A DNA stretch of 64,000 nucleotides, taken from contig NZ_JAOTJC010000016.1 of NCBI RefSeq assembly GCF_025628895.1, positions 48,103-112,102 of the forward strand. The letters are read 5' to 3'. Shown piece by piece: positions 41,180 through 49,950 of the stretch. Each line of letters starts with the position of its first letter. Positions within the stretch are counted from its first letter, which is position 1. Position numbers and translations under genes: made by a program. The DNA is from Alteromonas salexigens. GTDB lineage: Bacteria > Pseudomonadota > Gammaproteobacteria > Enterobacterales > Alteromonadaceae. The notes beneath the pieces are model-generated. The model was not told the DNA's origin. It ran no database searches and saw only the letters and a list, made by a program, of their open reading frames with translations.

Positions 41180-41253
41180 TCTGGTACGAAGGAGGCCCTC
41201 GCCTTCGCGAGGGTGACGGGTTGGTGGTGGTGACGGGTTGGTGGTGGTGACGG
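41180..41253 (-). repeat. Second REP-like repeat (inverted copy 3) with adjoining 17-bp tandem repeat
   Basis: 41180-41221 in reverse complement matches 14393-14445. It is followed by GTGACGGGTTGGTGGTG repeated twice and a third partial copy (41212-41253). Confidence 0.7.
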
Positions 41254-41385
41254 TTTGGGTGAAACCTCAGTGAACCTAAACCTAACAACCCAGCAAACAA
41301 AAAATGATCCCCCCAACCCGGTTTCAGTGTACATCTGTAAGCTGAAAATCTACACTTAAGGCTGAACGGAAAGCGGATAAATAGC

Positions 41386-42021
41386 ATGAGCGAAACCACA
41401 CACCATGTGTACGATGTAGTAGAAGAGTGGCTGAACAGCATCAGCCACGGGCTGGGATTGCTGGCCGCTATTGCCGGGCTGGTACTGCTGTTGTTACGCG
41501 CAGAGCAACCCATAGCGATAGCCGCCGCGGCGGTATATGGTTCAACGCTGATCCTGATGTTTCTGAGTTCTACACTTTATCATTCCATCTCCCACCAGCA
41601 TTTGAAGGGCTGGTTAAAACTCTTTGATCACAGTGCCATTTATCTTCTTATTGCCGGTACTTACACGCCGTTACTGCTGGTCGCCATAGGCGGCTGGCTG
41701 GGAATTACCATGACCGCCGTTATTTGGTTGCTGGCTATTGGTGGGGTGGCTTTCAAATTAATTGCCCAGCACCGGTTTCCCCGTATTTCGGTTATGACTT
41801 ATCTCTTGATGGGCTGGATTGCGCTGGGGGTTATCTACCCGCTGTATCTGGCGCTTCCCGGTGCAGGGTTGTGGTTGCTGGTGGCTGGCGGTGTGTTTTT
41901 CAGTGTGGGTGTCTTTTTTTACGTGGCCAAGAAAAAGAAATATACTCACGCCATCTGGCATTTATTTGTTCTCGGCGGCTGTAGCTGTCATTACTTTTCT
42001 ATCTATTACTACGTGGTATGA
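41386..42021 (+). CDS. Hemolysin III / PAQR-family membrane protein (211 aa)
   Basis: Seven predicted membrane segments. Conserved metal-site motifs: SISHGLGLLAA, SSTLYHSISH, FDHSAIYLLIAGTYTP, and C-terminal HAIWHLFVLGGCSCHYFSIY. These histidines form the zinc site of the PAQR fold. Length is normal for the family (YqfA/HlyIII). Physiological role in bacteria is unclear; lysis is not its established function. The stop overlaps the next gene by four bases (ATGA), so the two form an operon. Confidence 0.92.
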   Translation: MSETTHHVYDVVEEWLNSISHGLGLLAAIAGLVLLLLRAEQPIAIAAAAVYGSTLILMFLSSTLYHSISHQHLKGWLKLFDHSAIYLLIAGTYTPLLLVAIGGWLGITMTAVIWLLAIGGVAFKLIAQHRFPRISVMTYLLMGWIALGVIYPLYLALPGAGLWLLVAGGVFFSVGVFFYVAKKKKYTHAIWHLFVLGGCSCHYFSIYYYVV

Positions 42022-42527
42022 CCGAAACAGACACTGATATCTCAACTATACACGACAACACGCTTTCACTGCTGTCCGGCCGCATAGCACTTGGCTTGCC
42101 GCTGGACCGTCACTTAATAGCTACACTTCCTGAGCTGGGTGTTTCCCATGTCGTTATGCTGCGGGAACGCGAGGAAGACGCCCTAAAATATCGTGATGCC
42201 ACAGAAGCCGCAGACATAACCTGGGCCTGGATGCCCCTCGGCGAAGGTCAGGGCCCCGCCTCTGGCGAGCTGGATAGCAGCTATCTGGAACAATATCTGG
42301 CCGAGCTCAAGCAGTTGCTGGTTGAAGGGCATTCTCTGTATTTTCAGTGTGATGCATCGTTAGAACGCTGCACCGTGCTGCTGTATGCGCTATGCCATTA
42401 CTGCCGGATGCCTTCTTCCAGTGCCTACCCGCTGTTACACAGCCTGCCGGCGCTGTCTATCCACACAGTCCCGCGCGCCACACTGCACTGGGCGGCAAAG
42501 ATAGGCGCTGGAGCACCCCAAGCCTAA
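42018..42527 (+). CDS. Dual-specificity-phosphatase-like protein with altered P-loop (169 aa)
   Basis: The fold is suggested by GVSHVVMLREREEDALKYRD, then WAWMPLGEGQGP and a helix leading to YFQCDASLERCTVLLYALCH. The last contains a Cx5R motif (C, DASLE, R) in the place of HCxxGxxR, with the usual H replaced by Q and the glycines missing. It could be a divergent phosphatase or a non-catalytic relative. It is translationally coupled to the hemolysin III gene. The EPS cluster begins downstream but has its own promoter space. Confidence 0.55.
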   Translation: MTETDTDISTIHDNTLSLLSGRIALGLPLDRHLIATLPELGVSHVVMLREREEDALKYRDATEAADITWAWMPLGEGQGPASGELDSSYLEQYLAELKQLLVEGHSLYFQCDASLERCTVLLYALCHYCRMPSSSAYPLLHSLPALSIHTVPRATLHWAAKIGAGAPQA

Positions 42528-42776
42528 CCTGAGTGCTGCGTAAGTAGCACAACGCAACAGGTTACTCCTCGCGTTCATTACTTATTTCCGCCACGCAGCC
42601 AGCGGCGCCTTATTGTTAACTGTCTCTTCTGCCCCTACTACGCGTTGGCTGCTAATCCGAGCTCCGCCTGCTACCCGGGCTGGCAGCATTGTTGCATAGC
42701 ACCTTGCTTTGATCGGGCCACGGCTTACCGCCAGGTGCCGACTGACCAATTGCAAAAATTTTTGAAGCGGGGGTCA

Positions 42777-44819
42777 ATGATGCGAAAGATTATCTGGCAA
42801 GCATTACTTGTGACAGCGTTAGTCTGCGGTACACCAGCACTTGCGCAAAAGGCAAATGCAGGGCAAAAGCAGTTTGCCCAACAGCCGGGCATGCAGGTGC
42901 TTGACGGCCTTGAAAAACAGCGTACTCCGAACCACCAACAAATATTGGCTCACATACAAAAGCTGGCCAGGTCGCATACCTTTAAGCATTTATTTGCGCC
43001 CTTGCCTGACAACCGGCGGGATACCGCTGCCACGGTGTTGCTGAACATGCATAACGGGCAGTCGCTGGTCCGTGCAGTCGGTTCAGTAGCGAAGCAGGAT
43101 AGTAAACAAACAAAATGGGCGGTGCTGGCCGCCTTTGCACTCTTTCCTTTAGACCGTTATGCCTTATTGCGAGAGTTGCAAGGAGACGACCGTTACGACC
43201 AGGCCGCCCTGCGTCGCTATGCCAATGTTGCGGGCATGACCGTGAGTGAGGCCTCTGATGTGCCCGATATCGTGTCGAGTACCCCACTCATTGAATCGGT
43301 GGCATTAACTGTTCATGGGCAAGCCCCCGACACCGTTGCGAATGTAAAATACCGTGCGCAGGATGAGCAGGAGTGGCGTCAGGCCAGAGCGCTGGAATGG
43401 GAACCTGTACAACAGGTTCTGACCGGCCCCATCGTACATTTACAGCCGAATACCCGCTACCACATTCAAATTGAGCTGCAAAACAGCGGCGCAGAAACCG
43501 CTGAACTCAGCCATACCGTCACTACCCGGCCAGATACGCCCCCTGTCGATCCTGACAATATTCATCGCCTCAGCGATTTTTACCAGGGCGGCACGCTGGA
43601 TATAGAAGCGCTAGGTATTCAGGGTAAGCCTGGCGCGTGGGCAAAAATTGTCGGCGACCCAGACACCCCAATCACCGTTTCTCAGGAAGACCGCTACGCG
43701 ATCAATATTGGCGATAACAGTTATATCTATTTTGAGAATGTGACTACCCGGGGCGCCCGCGTTCATGGTGTTTATGCTGAGAATGCGCACCACATCTGGT
43801 TCAACGGCTGCGATATTGCTGACTGGGGCCGCCAGCCAAACATTATGAAGAATGGTAGGGCGTATGAACTTGAAGATGCGCAACCGATTAATTACGACTC
43901 AGCATTGTATTTTAAGCAGTCCGGCGTGATCACCGTAGAAAACTGCTATGTCCACCAGCCCACGCCATCCGCGAATACCTGGGAGCATGGCCACCCGAAA
44001 GGGGCCAATGCGTTTCTGGCGTATGGGAATCATCCTGACCCGGAATATAAGGGGCAGATTATTTTGCGGAATAACCGCTTTGTCGGCGAACCGGGTCACC
44101 GCTTCAACGACATTATTGAAGGACGCAAAAATGGCGCTGCCCTGGGCGGGTTCGTCCGCCACTCTGCTATTTACAATAACACCCTTGCCTACGCCAACGA
44201 CGATGCGCTGGAAATAGACGGCGGTCAGCACAACGTGCTGGTATATAACAATGATATTTCCCATACCTACACCGGGATCAGTGCCATCCCGGCCAGAGTA
44301 GGTCCCAGCTTTATCTTTAACAATTATATTCATGACCTGGGCGATGAGAATGGCAAACAATGGGCGGCGATTAAACTTGGCGGGCTGGTCGCCGGGCCGA
44401 TGGGCAAGGTGAACCTGTTCCATAACTTTATTACCGTGGCCAGAAACGGCATTACCGCCTCCCGGTTCAAAGACGATGATACCTTCTGGGTTAACGCCCA
44501 AAATAATATTGTGATCACCGAAAAAGACAGCAATATGGTAGGTTACAATGTTTACGATCCGCAGGCGTATCCTGGCTCTGAGTTCAGCCATAATCTGTTC
44601 TATAACCTTGCACTGGGTGAGGCTAAAGTTACCGACAATATCTCGCAGGATAAAGGCGGTAGCATTACCGTAGATCAGCAACGGGCAATGCAGCTGGCCG
44701 AACAATCAGAGCGCGCCTGGTTGCCGGCCAACGCGTTACACTATATTCAAGGTTTCACACAGGTGTCAGCCGACGGAGAAACCTTATTATACGGACTTAA
44801 GCCGGCGCAGCCACGCTAG
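42777..44819 (+). CDS. Secreted right-handed parallel beta-helix protein (680 aa)
   Basis: The start at 42777 (or 42780) gives a signal peptide ending PALAQ; the frame back to 42645 encodes an unlikely cysteine-rich extension. Residues about 170-265 look like a fibronectin-III-type beta domain (VALTVHGQAPDTVANVKYRA). From about 290 to 600 the sequence has beta-helix coils (YIYFENVTTRGARVHGVYAE, IILRNNRFVG, VLYNNDIS-like ALEIDGGQHNVLVYNNDISH). Such folds are common in polysaccharide lyases, hydrolases and epimerases. It stands at the head of the EPS locus, so processing of the polymer is likely; catalytic residues were not identified. Confidence 0.7.
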   Translation: MMRKIIWQALLVTALVCGTPALAQKANAGQKQFAQQPGMQVLDGLEKQRTPNHQQILAHIQKLARSHTFKHLFAPLPDNRRDTAATVLLNMHNGQSLVRAVGSVAKQDSKQTKWAVLAAFALFPLDRYALLRELQGDDRYDQAALRRYANVAGMTVSEASDVPDIVSSTPLIESVALTVHGQAPDTVANVKYRAQDEQEWRQARALEWEPVQQVLTGPIVHLQPNTRYHIQIELQNSGAETAELSHTVTTRPDTPPVDPDNIHRLSDFYQGGTLDIEALGIQGKPGAWAKIVGDPDTPITVSQEDRYAINIGDNSYIYFENVTTRGARVHGVYAENAHHIWFNGCDIADWGRQPNIMKNGRAYELEDAQPINYDSALYFKQSGVITVENCYVHQPTPSANTWEHGHPKGANAFLAYGNHPDPEYKGQIILRNNRFVGEPGHRFNDIIEGRKNGAALGGFVRHSAIYNNTLAYANDDALEIDGGQHNVLVYNNDISHTYTGISAIPARVGPSFIFNNYIHDLGDENGKQWAAIKLGGLVAGPMGKVNLFHNFITVARNGITASRFKDDDTFWVNAQNNIVITEKDSNMVGYNVYDPQAYPGSEFSHNLFYNLALGEAKVTDNISQDKGGSITVDQQRAMQLAEQSERAWLPANALHYIQGFTQVSADGETLLYGLKPAQPR

Positions 44820-44855
44820 TTAGCATCTGCGAAATATCACCAACAGGGAAACAGT

Positions 44856-46298
44856 ATGTCACTAAAAAAGAAGTCAATTACAGGTGCATTTTTTAACCTG
44901 TCAGCGAATGGCTTCGCCCAGCTAATCAACTTCGTGGTCTACGCCATTATGGCGCGCATCCTTGGCGTAGAGGAGTTCGGGTTGGTGGCAATCTGCCTGA
45001 TGGTGGTAGAGTTCTGCAATCTGTTTGTCACGGTTGGCATCAGTCAAAACCTGATACAGCGGCAGACCTGGGATGATAAGTTTGCCAGTTTATCCTTCTG
45101 GGTACTGATGGGGGTCTCCCTCGCCATTGCGGTATTCATTTTTACCGTTGCGGTGCCCATTGCCTGGTTTAGTTATTCTGAGCTGGCCGCACAACTTATT
45201 GCCGCACTGGCCGTGATCCCCATCGCCAACGGCTTCCGGCTGGTTCATAAGGCGCGGCTTGAGCGCGACTTTCATAATAAAGCTCTCGCCGCCTACGATA
45301 TGGCCGGTGTGTTAGCCGGCGGTGCGGTATCTATTATCACGGCGCTGCAGGGGTTCGGCGCCTGGGCGATCATCTATGGCAAAATTGTCCAGGCGGTGGT
45401 GTCCACTCTGCTGACCTGGGTACGGTCTTCGTTCCGGCCGGTCTGGGTACGCGACCGGGAAGGGCTGTCAGAAATCATTGTGTTTGCGAAGCCTCTGATT
45501 GCCACCGCATTTATTAACTTTTTTTCCAGCAAAGCCACCAACATGGTGATCGCATTTTTCCTGGGTGCTGCCACCTTCGCATATGCCTCGGTGGCCCGGC
45601 AGGGGTTTTCGGTAATTAACAATCTGACATTCCAGCCGCTTAACCGCATTGCACTGGCCGGGTTGTCCAGGGTAGACAAACAGCGCCTGAGCCTGGCTTT
45701 TTCACGCATTACCAGCCTGACGGCGTTATTCGTGATCCCGGTGTACTTTGGTGTGGGCGCTGTCGCCCCCCCCTTTATTACGCTGGTATTTGGTGAGAAA
45801 TGGGCGCAGTCGGCAGATCTGCTCACCCTGCTTTCACTCATTGCGCCTACACAGGTAATGGCGTATTACCTGCCGAATCTGCTGATCTCACAGGGCAAAC
45901 CTGAAAAGGCGTTCACTCTGAATGTGATTAATTTAATTGTGAATTTTGCGTTTCCGCTGGCGCTGGTTTACTGGGGGCTGACCGCCACCATCCTGGGGCT
46001 GGTGATTGCGAACTATGTCACACTTATTCTGAAGTTTAAGGTAGTAGAACATCATATTGGCATTTCTCTGCGTCAGGCCGTCCGCAATACCTGGATGTTT
46101 TCTGTAGCCGGGCTGACCATGTTTGCGGTGGTGCTCTATTGCGAGCGCGCCGATGTATTTGGCTTACAGAACCTGTTCGCAGAACTTGTGGCGTTAGTGG
46201 CATCAGGTGCACTCATTTACAGTGTGTTATTACTGACGTTTTTCCGTACCAAGACGTTTGCGGTGCTCAATGACTTACGTTATAAACCGGCTAAATAA
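44856..46298 (+). CDS. Wzx-type polysaccharide flippase (480 aa)
   Basis: Fourteen or so hydrophobic segments. The N-terminal KKKSITGAFFNLSANGFAQL and the motif ARILGVEEFGLVAICLMVVE are typical of the polysaccharide transporter (PST) branch of the MOP superfamily. It moves undecaprenyl-linked repeat units across the inner membrane. It follows the beta-helix gene by 36 bases, with the RBS CAGGG before the ATG. Partner polymerase at 52076. Could also be annotated as a lipopolysaccharide biosynthesis protein (WzxC-like). Confidence 0.88.
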   Translation: MSLKKKSITGAFFNLSANGFAQLINFVVYAIMARILGVEEFGLVAICLMVVEFCNLFVTVGISQNLIQRQTWDDKFASLSFWVLMGVSLAIAVFIFTVAVPIAWFSYSELAAQLIAALAVIPIANGFRLVHKARLERDFHNKALAAYDMAGVLAGGAVSIITALQGFGAWAIIYGKIVQAVVSTLLTWVRSSFRPVWVRDREGLSEIIVFAKPLIATAFINFFSSKATNMVIAFFLGAATFAYASVARQGFSVINNLTFQPLNRIALAGLSRVDKQRLSLAFSRITSLTALFVIPVYFGVGAVAPPFITLVFGEKWAQSADLLTLLSLIAPTQVMAYYLPNLLISQGKPEKAFTLNVINLIVNFAFPLALVYWGLTATILGLVIANYVTLILKFKVVEHHIGISLRQAVRNTWMFSVAGLTMFAVVLYCERADVFGLQNLFAELVALVASGALIYSVLLLTFFRTKTFAVLNDLRYKPAK

Positions 46299-46481
46299 CC
46301 CCGGTTAGACATTAACGCCCCCTATCACCCGTCCAAACAGGGGCAACGCTTTCATCGGCGTGAATGGGGCTTATCAGGTAAATAAAACAACGCGCGGTGC
46401 AGTCAGTGTCAGTGAAAACACGCTGCGCCGAGTTTTTGTGCAAACCGGGGGGATTACTCTGATCAACCGTCCAGCGTGTAA

Positions 46482-46500
46482 CTCACTTGAATGAAGTGAG
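46482..46500. terminator. Hairpin between convergent EPS genes
   Basis: Stem CTCACTT / AAGTGAG with loop GAATG, between wzx and the pyruvyltransferase-like gene. No T-tract. Confidence 0.4.
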
Positions 46501-46511
46501 GGTCAGGGACG

Positions 46512-47315
46512 CTACACGCCCCATAAATCTGTGGGAAAAGCACGGTAAAGCTGCTCGGCCTGTGCAGAGAGGTCCGGTGGTGTATCCCGGGCCACGCTCA
46601 GCCCTTCTTCAATAGAAGTCACTCGGGGCACCCGGTTACGGTGGGTACCGGCAAAGTAATCTTCGTACTTAAACATCGACTCGCCGCTGTTAGAATCCAG
46701 AAACACCGCGGGAACGCCATACGCTTCTGCAATTATCACCCCGTGCAGGCTACTGGATATTACAAACTCGCTGTTTACGATTGCCGCGATAAACGAACCG
46801 GGGTATTGCATGGGGGTGACAAGCTGCGCCTGATGGTCGCGGTACTGAGCCATGTCATCATTCATGTGATTGATCACAATGTACGGCTTGCGGGGCTCAT
46901 CGTTGATGAGCAGCTGGCTGGGGTAGAAAAACGGTAACAGGATGGCAGGGTCGCCGAATACGTCGGGCACTTCAATACCTCGCGCCTGCAGATACGCCTG
47001 AGTTTTAGGCCCGCGCACCGCCCTCACATCCAGCGCCGAAAAGCGGTGTTTACTGTCATCCACTTTTTTATTTACGCCGGTTCCCCAGATGGTATCGCCG
47101 GTATTCGCAAAATGCAGGACCGAGCCCACACTCACCAGCTTGTTACTGGCACACAGCTTGTCGCCAATCTCTTTACCATGCTGGGCGAGTACCCGGCTGA
47201 CAATATCAAACGCCACATGATCGCCTACATTGGGTTTATCCTGTTTCGGCTCCCACCAGTAAATACGGCGTTTATGTTCCCGTTTAAGTTGGCGCTTTGC
47301 CCATTCGTATAGCAC
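46512..47315 (-). CDS. Polysaccharide pyruvyl transferase family protein (267 aa)
   Basis: Signatures: WWEPKQDKPNVGDHVAFDIV near the start, GSVLHFANTGDTIWGTGVN, VRAVRGPKTQAYLQARGIEV, DVFGDPAILLP, and VNSEFVISSSLHGVIIAEAY with GVPAVFLDS. These match the GT-B-like CsaB/ExoV/GumL superfamily that puts pyruvate ketals on sugars using phosphoenolpyruvate. The protein is somewhat short. It is the last gene of the long leftward run 46.5-49.0 kb (with the Stf0 sulfotransferase and the GT2). Acidic pyruvate groups on the EPS are expected. Confidence 0.8.
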   Translation of the reverse strand: MLYEWAKRQLKREHKRRIYWWEPKQDKPNVGDHVAFDIVSRVLAQHGKEIGDKLCASNKLVSVGSVLHFANTGDTIWGTGVNKKVDDSKHRFSALDVRAVRGPKTQAYLQARGIEVPDVFGDPAILLPFFYPSQLLINDEPRKPYIVINHMNDDMAQYRDHQAQLVTPMQYPGSFIAAIVNSEFVISSSLHGVIIAEAYGVPAVFLDSNSGESMFKYEDYFAGTHRNRVPRVTSIEEGLSVARDTPPDLSAQAEQLYRAFPTDLWGV

Positions 47316-47357
47316 TGCTGTTTTCCTCTTACTTGTGGTCCTGCATTCACTTAATGA

Positions 47358-48155
47358 TCAGGTTAGTTTGCGCAGTAACCGGCGAGTTAATTGCTCACGG
47401 TGGTACTCTAATAACTCTTCGTCAGGCTGACTCTCTTCAATGAATCGTTCTATCCAGGTCTGATTCACCGAATTTTTCTGCGCCTGGGTGACGGGCGTCG
47501 TGGGGACGGTCTGAGGGTCTATTTCGACGTTCATAAAGTCTGCAATGCGTGTAATGGCATGGCGGGTGTTGCTCTGCACTTCACTGAACTGCATGGCTAA
47601 CGACTTCACGCCGTTCGCGGCCAGCAAGTACTGCCAGGAGGCGTTATCCAGGATGACCCGGCGCATGCTGTCCGCGATATCATTGTAGGAATAGGTGACG
47701 GGTTTATTGTTGTCCGCCTGCCCGGAGATCCAGTTGCCTGTTTGTCTGGCTATCGACAGCGATACCGCCTGCGCAACAAGATCATCCCGGGTGAGTAACA
47801 CAAAGTGCGGATCAGGAAAGCGGCTTAACAGCCCCTTTAAGCCGCCAAGAGTGTTCAGGTGGCGGTAATGGATTTTTATCCCGAATACCCCGTTTTCAGA
47901 GGTGCGGGTTTTCAGCAACTGTTCGAACGCCGCTTCGGAGTTAGTCACGCCAAAACGCTTTTGCCACTCGGCCAGATTTTTCGGATGGGCATATTCCAGC
48001 GGAAAGCCGAAGGCGCCGGTGGCATGCAGTGCGTGTCCTAACATGTGACTGCCGGAGCGCACGGTAGAGGCAATTACCAGTGTTTTGTCAGCCGGTGTAT
48101 CATGGGTGTAGTCATGCCGGCTATCGAACTGGTCTTCATACAGCGTAAAGCTCAT
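47358..48155 (-). CDS. Stf0-family sulfotransferase (265 aa)
   Basis: The 5'-phosphosulfate loop STVRSGSHMLGHALHATGAF followed by GFPLEYAHP fits Stf0, in which the first loop binds PAPS. FGIKIHYRHLNTL and the 3'-phosphate motif HFVLLTRDDLVAQAVSLSIA are also visible. Stf0 makes trehalose-2-sulfate in mycobacteria. Here the acceptor is presumably a sugar of the EPS repeat. The start overlaps the upstream GT2 gene by four bases (ATGA). PAPS-synthesis genes are not in the window. Confidence 0.85.
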   Translation of the reverse strand: MSFTLYEDQFDSRHDYTHDTPADKTLVIASTVRSGSHMLGHALHATGAFGFPLEYAHPKNLAEWQKRFGVTNSEAAFEQLLKTRTSENGVFGIKIHYRHLNTLGGLKGLLSRFPDPHFVLLTRDDLVAQAVSLSIARQTGNWISGQADNNKPVTYSYNDIADSMRRVILDNASWQYLLAANGVKSLAMQFSEVQSNTRHAITRIADFMNVEIDPQTVPTTPVTQAQKNSVNQTWIERFIEESQPDEELLEYHREQLTRRLLRKLT

Positions 48156-49048
48156 GCAAGCTTTCTCCTAGCTGCGCCGGCGCGCTGAAGCCGCGCAGCC
48201 CGCCACTTTTTTTTGGTCACCGCCAGTAAGTGCTGACAGGTAATGAACAGGCCAGCCCGTTGCACAGAGGCCATTAACCACTTATATTTCTGACGTTTCA
48301 GCGGCAGGTAAACCAGTAATTGTGCGGCCACTCTGCGACGATAAAACTCATCGCCTAAGAATTCCCGGTGTTTATCGGCGGAACGCAACCTTACGATCGC
48401 CTGTTCAGGCGTCATCTTGGCTACTTTGGCACCAATACCGTCCATATTCTGAAAACGGTAGTAAAAAACAGCCTTGGGTATGTTTACCAGATTGTAGCCA
48501 TTTTGCAGCAGTCGCACGTACATGTCCCAGTCCTGACCGTTAGGCAGCGACTCATCAAAACGCTCTTTCAGCGCCAGTTCCCGTTTCATACTGAAGCCGC
48601 TCATCCCACAATACTGGTTGCCCGTGCGTAACACACTGGCCTCAACCCGCGGGCTATCCTGGACGTACACTTCGTCTTCTTTACCCAGGTTCTGATACCC
48701 GCTGACTACAGCGTCTGCACCTTGCTCATACGCGGAAATATGCTCCAGCAGATAGTCTGGCATCCACACATCGTCGTCATCCAGAAACGCAATAATGTCG
48801 CCGGTAGCCCGCTCCACGCCAAGATTCCGGGCCTTGTTTGCGCCGGAAGACGTTTCCAGCAGGTAGTACTGAAAATTCTCGTAGCGGGAAAATTTTGCTT
48901 TTATGTCGTCATATGGCAAAGATGATGCATCATTAACGACAATCACCTCTTTGGGTTTGGAAATTTGCGCATAGACACCGTCCAGCGCCTCTTCAAGCTC
49001 CTGAGGACGGTTAAATGTCGTAATCACAACACTTACGGTAAAGCTCAT
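48152..49048 (-). CDS. Family 2 glycosyltransferase (298 aa)
   Basis: The ATG at 49048 is preceded by AGAGGGAC; the open frame to 49147 adds 33 residues without a start context. GT-A fold motifs: VSVVITTFNRPQELEEALDG, VIVVNDASS, GANKARNLGVERATGDIIAF followed by LDDDDVW (DxD metal site), and a later NGQDWDMYVRLLQNGYN. Adds a sugar to the lipid-linked repeat unit on the cytoplasmic side. Coupled to the Stf0 gene. The C-terminal basic helix (KKKWRAARLQRAGAARRK) may bind the membrane. Confidence 0.88.
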   Translation of the reverse strand: MSFTVSVVITTFNRPQELEEALDGVYAQISKPKEVIVVNDASSLPYDDIKAKFSRYENFQYYLLETSSGANKARNLGVERATGDIIAFLDDDDVWMPDYLLEHISAYEQGADAVVSGYQNLGKEDEVYVQDSPRVEASVLRTGNQYCGMSGFSMKRELALKERFDESLPNGQDWDMYVRLLQNGYNLVNIPKAVFYYRFQNMDGIGAKVAKMTPEQAIVRLRSADKHREFLGDEFYRRRVAAQLLVYLPLKRQKYKWLMASVQRAGLFITCQHLLAVTKKKWRAARLQRAGAARRKLA

Positions 49049-49152
49049 AATGTCCCTCTTTGTCGAGGCAGCAACCGGGCAACTGAACACCGGCATGGTA
49101 TGCAGTGTTCCCTGGTGCTGACTGAGTGTATATCGAAAACGGAGCAAGAATC

Positions 49153-49938
49153 ATGCAAGAACTGCTAAAGCGTCAATCAGAAAAATATCTGGCTAAATTC
49201 CCCCGGGTCTTTTTCTGCCATGTTCCCAAGTGTGCTGGCGTGTCGTTATCTAAGGCCATTTTCAGCGCCCTCTACCCTGCGCTCTTTAAAGCCTCTCGCT
49301 TTAGCGGCCACATTGATCTTACTGCCAGCCGTCATAGTGAGGCTTTGCTTGATGTTGACATGATGACTGCCCGTGAGGTTCAGCTTATCACCCACCTGAG
49401 CGACAAGTACCGGGTTTATACCAATGGCCACTGCATTGCCCGCCCCGACGTTGTCAGTAAGTTTTACAAACAGTGGCATTTTGTCACCGTGCTCCGCGAC
49501 CCCGTTGAACGCTTCGTCTCAGAGTATGTCTATAACCGCTTCAAAACATCAACCTGGCAGAAGCTGGATACCGGTATCGACAGCTATCTGGCGTCGCCGT
49601 CTGCACAAACGTCGGCAACCACCTATGCCCGCTATTTTTCCGGTATTGCCCAGCCTGAAGCCATCCAGAATGACCCTGAAACCGCCGCGCGGCTGGCCAT
49701 TGATAATCTGCAGCGCTTTTCGGTGTGCGGAACCCTCAGTAACATGCCACGCTGGCAGGAGTCGTTTAATCAGACCTTCCACACCCGTATCCACATCGGC
49801 AACCGCAACAGCTCGCCCAATAAGCAGGCCTACACCGAAATTACCGGCGATGCGGCGCTGCTGGCGCAAATTAAAGAACTTTGTCACACCGACCAGCGCA
49901 TTTACGATGCCGTGGTTGATGCGCAGGCCAGCGCTTAA
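49153..49938 (+). CDS. Sulfotransferase family protein (261 aa)
   Basis: The ATG at 49153 follows CGGAGCAAGA. PAPS-binding motifs: VFFCHVPKCAGVSLSKAIFS (5'-phosphosulfate loop) and HFVTVLRDPVERFVSEYVYN (3'-phosphate binding), typical of the Sulfotransfer_2/carbohydrate sulfotransferase branch. It differs from the Stf0 enzyme, so two acceptor positions are likely. It is the only rightward gene within the leftward EPS run. It is convergent with the glycosyltransferase at 49951, which suggests later insertion into the cluster (inference). Confidence 0.82.
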   Translation: MQELLKRQSEKYLAKFPRVFFCHVPKCAGVSLSKAIFSALYPALFKASRFSGHIDLTASRHSEALLDVDMMTAREVQLITHLSDKYRVYTNGHCIARPDVVSKFYKQWHFVTVLRDPVERFVSEYVYNRFKTSTWQKLDTGIDSYLASPSAQTSATTYARYFSGIAQPEAIQNDPETAARLAIDNLQRFSVCGTLSNMPRWQESFNQTFHTRIHIGNRNSSPNKQAYTEITGDAALLAQIKELCHTDQRIYDAVVDAQASA

Positions 49939-49950
49939 TACACGCCCGGG

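Noticed and set aside
43899..44705. 268-codon frame antisense to the beta-helix gene
   Set aside because: The opposite strand carries clear beta-helix coils and a signal peptide; the antisense frame has no RBS or recognisable domain.
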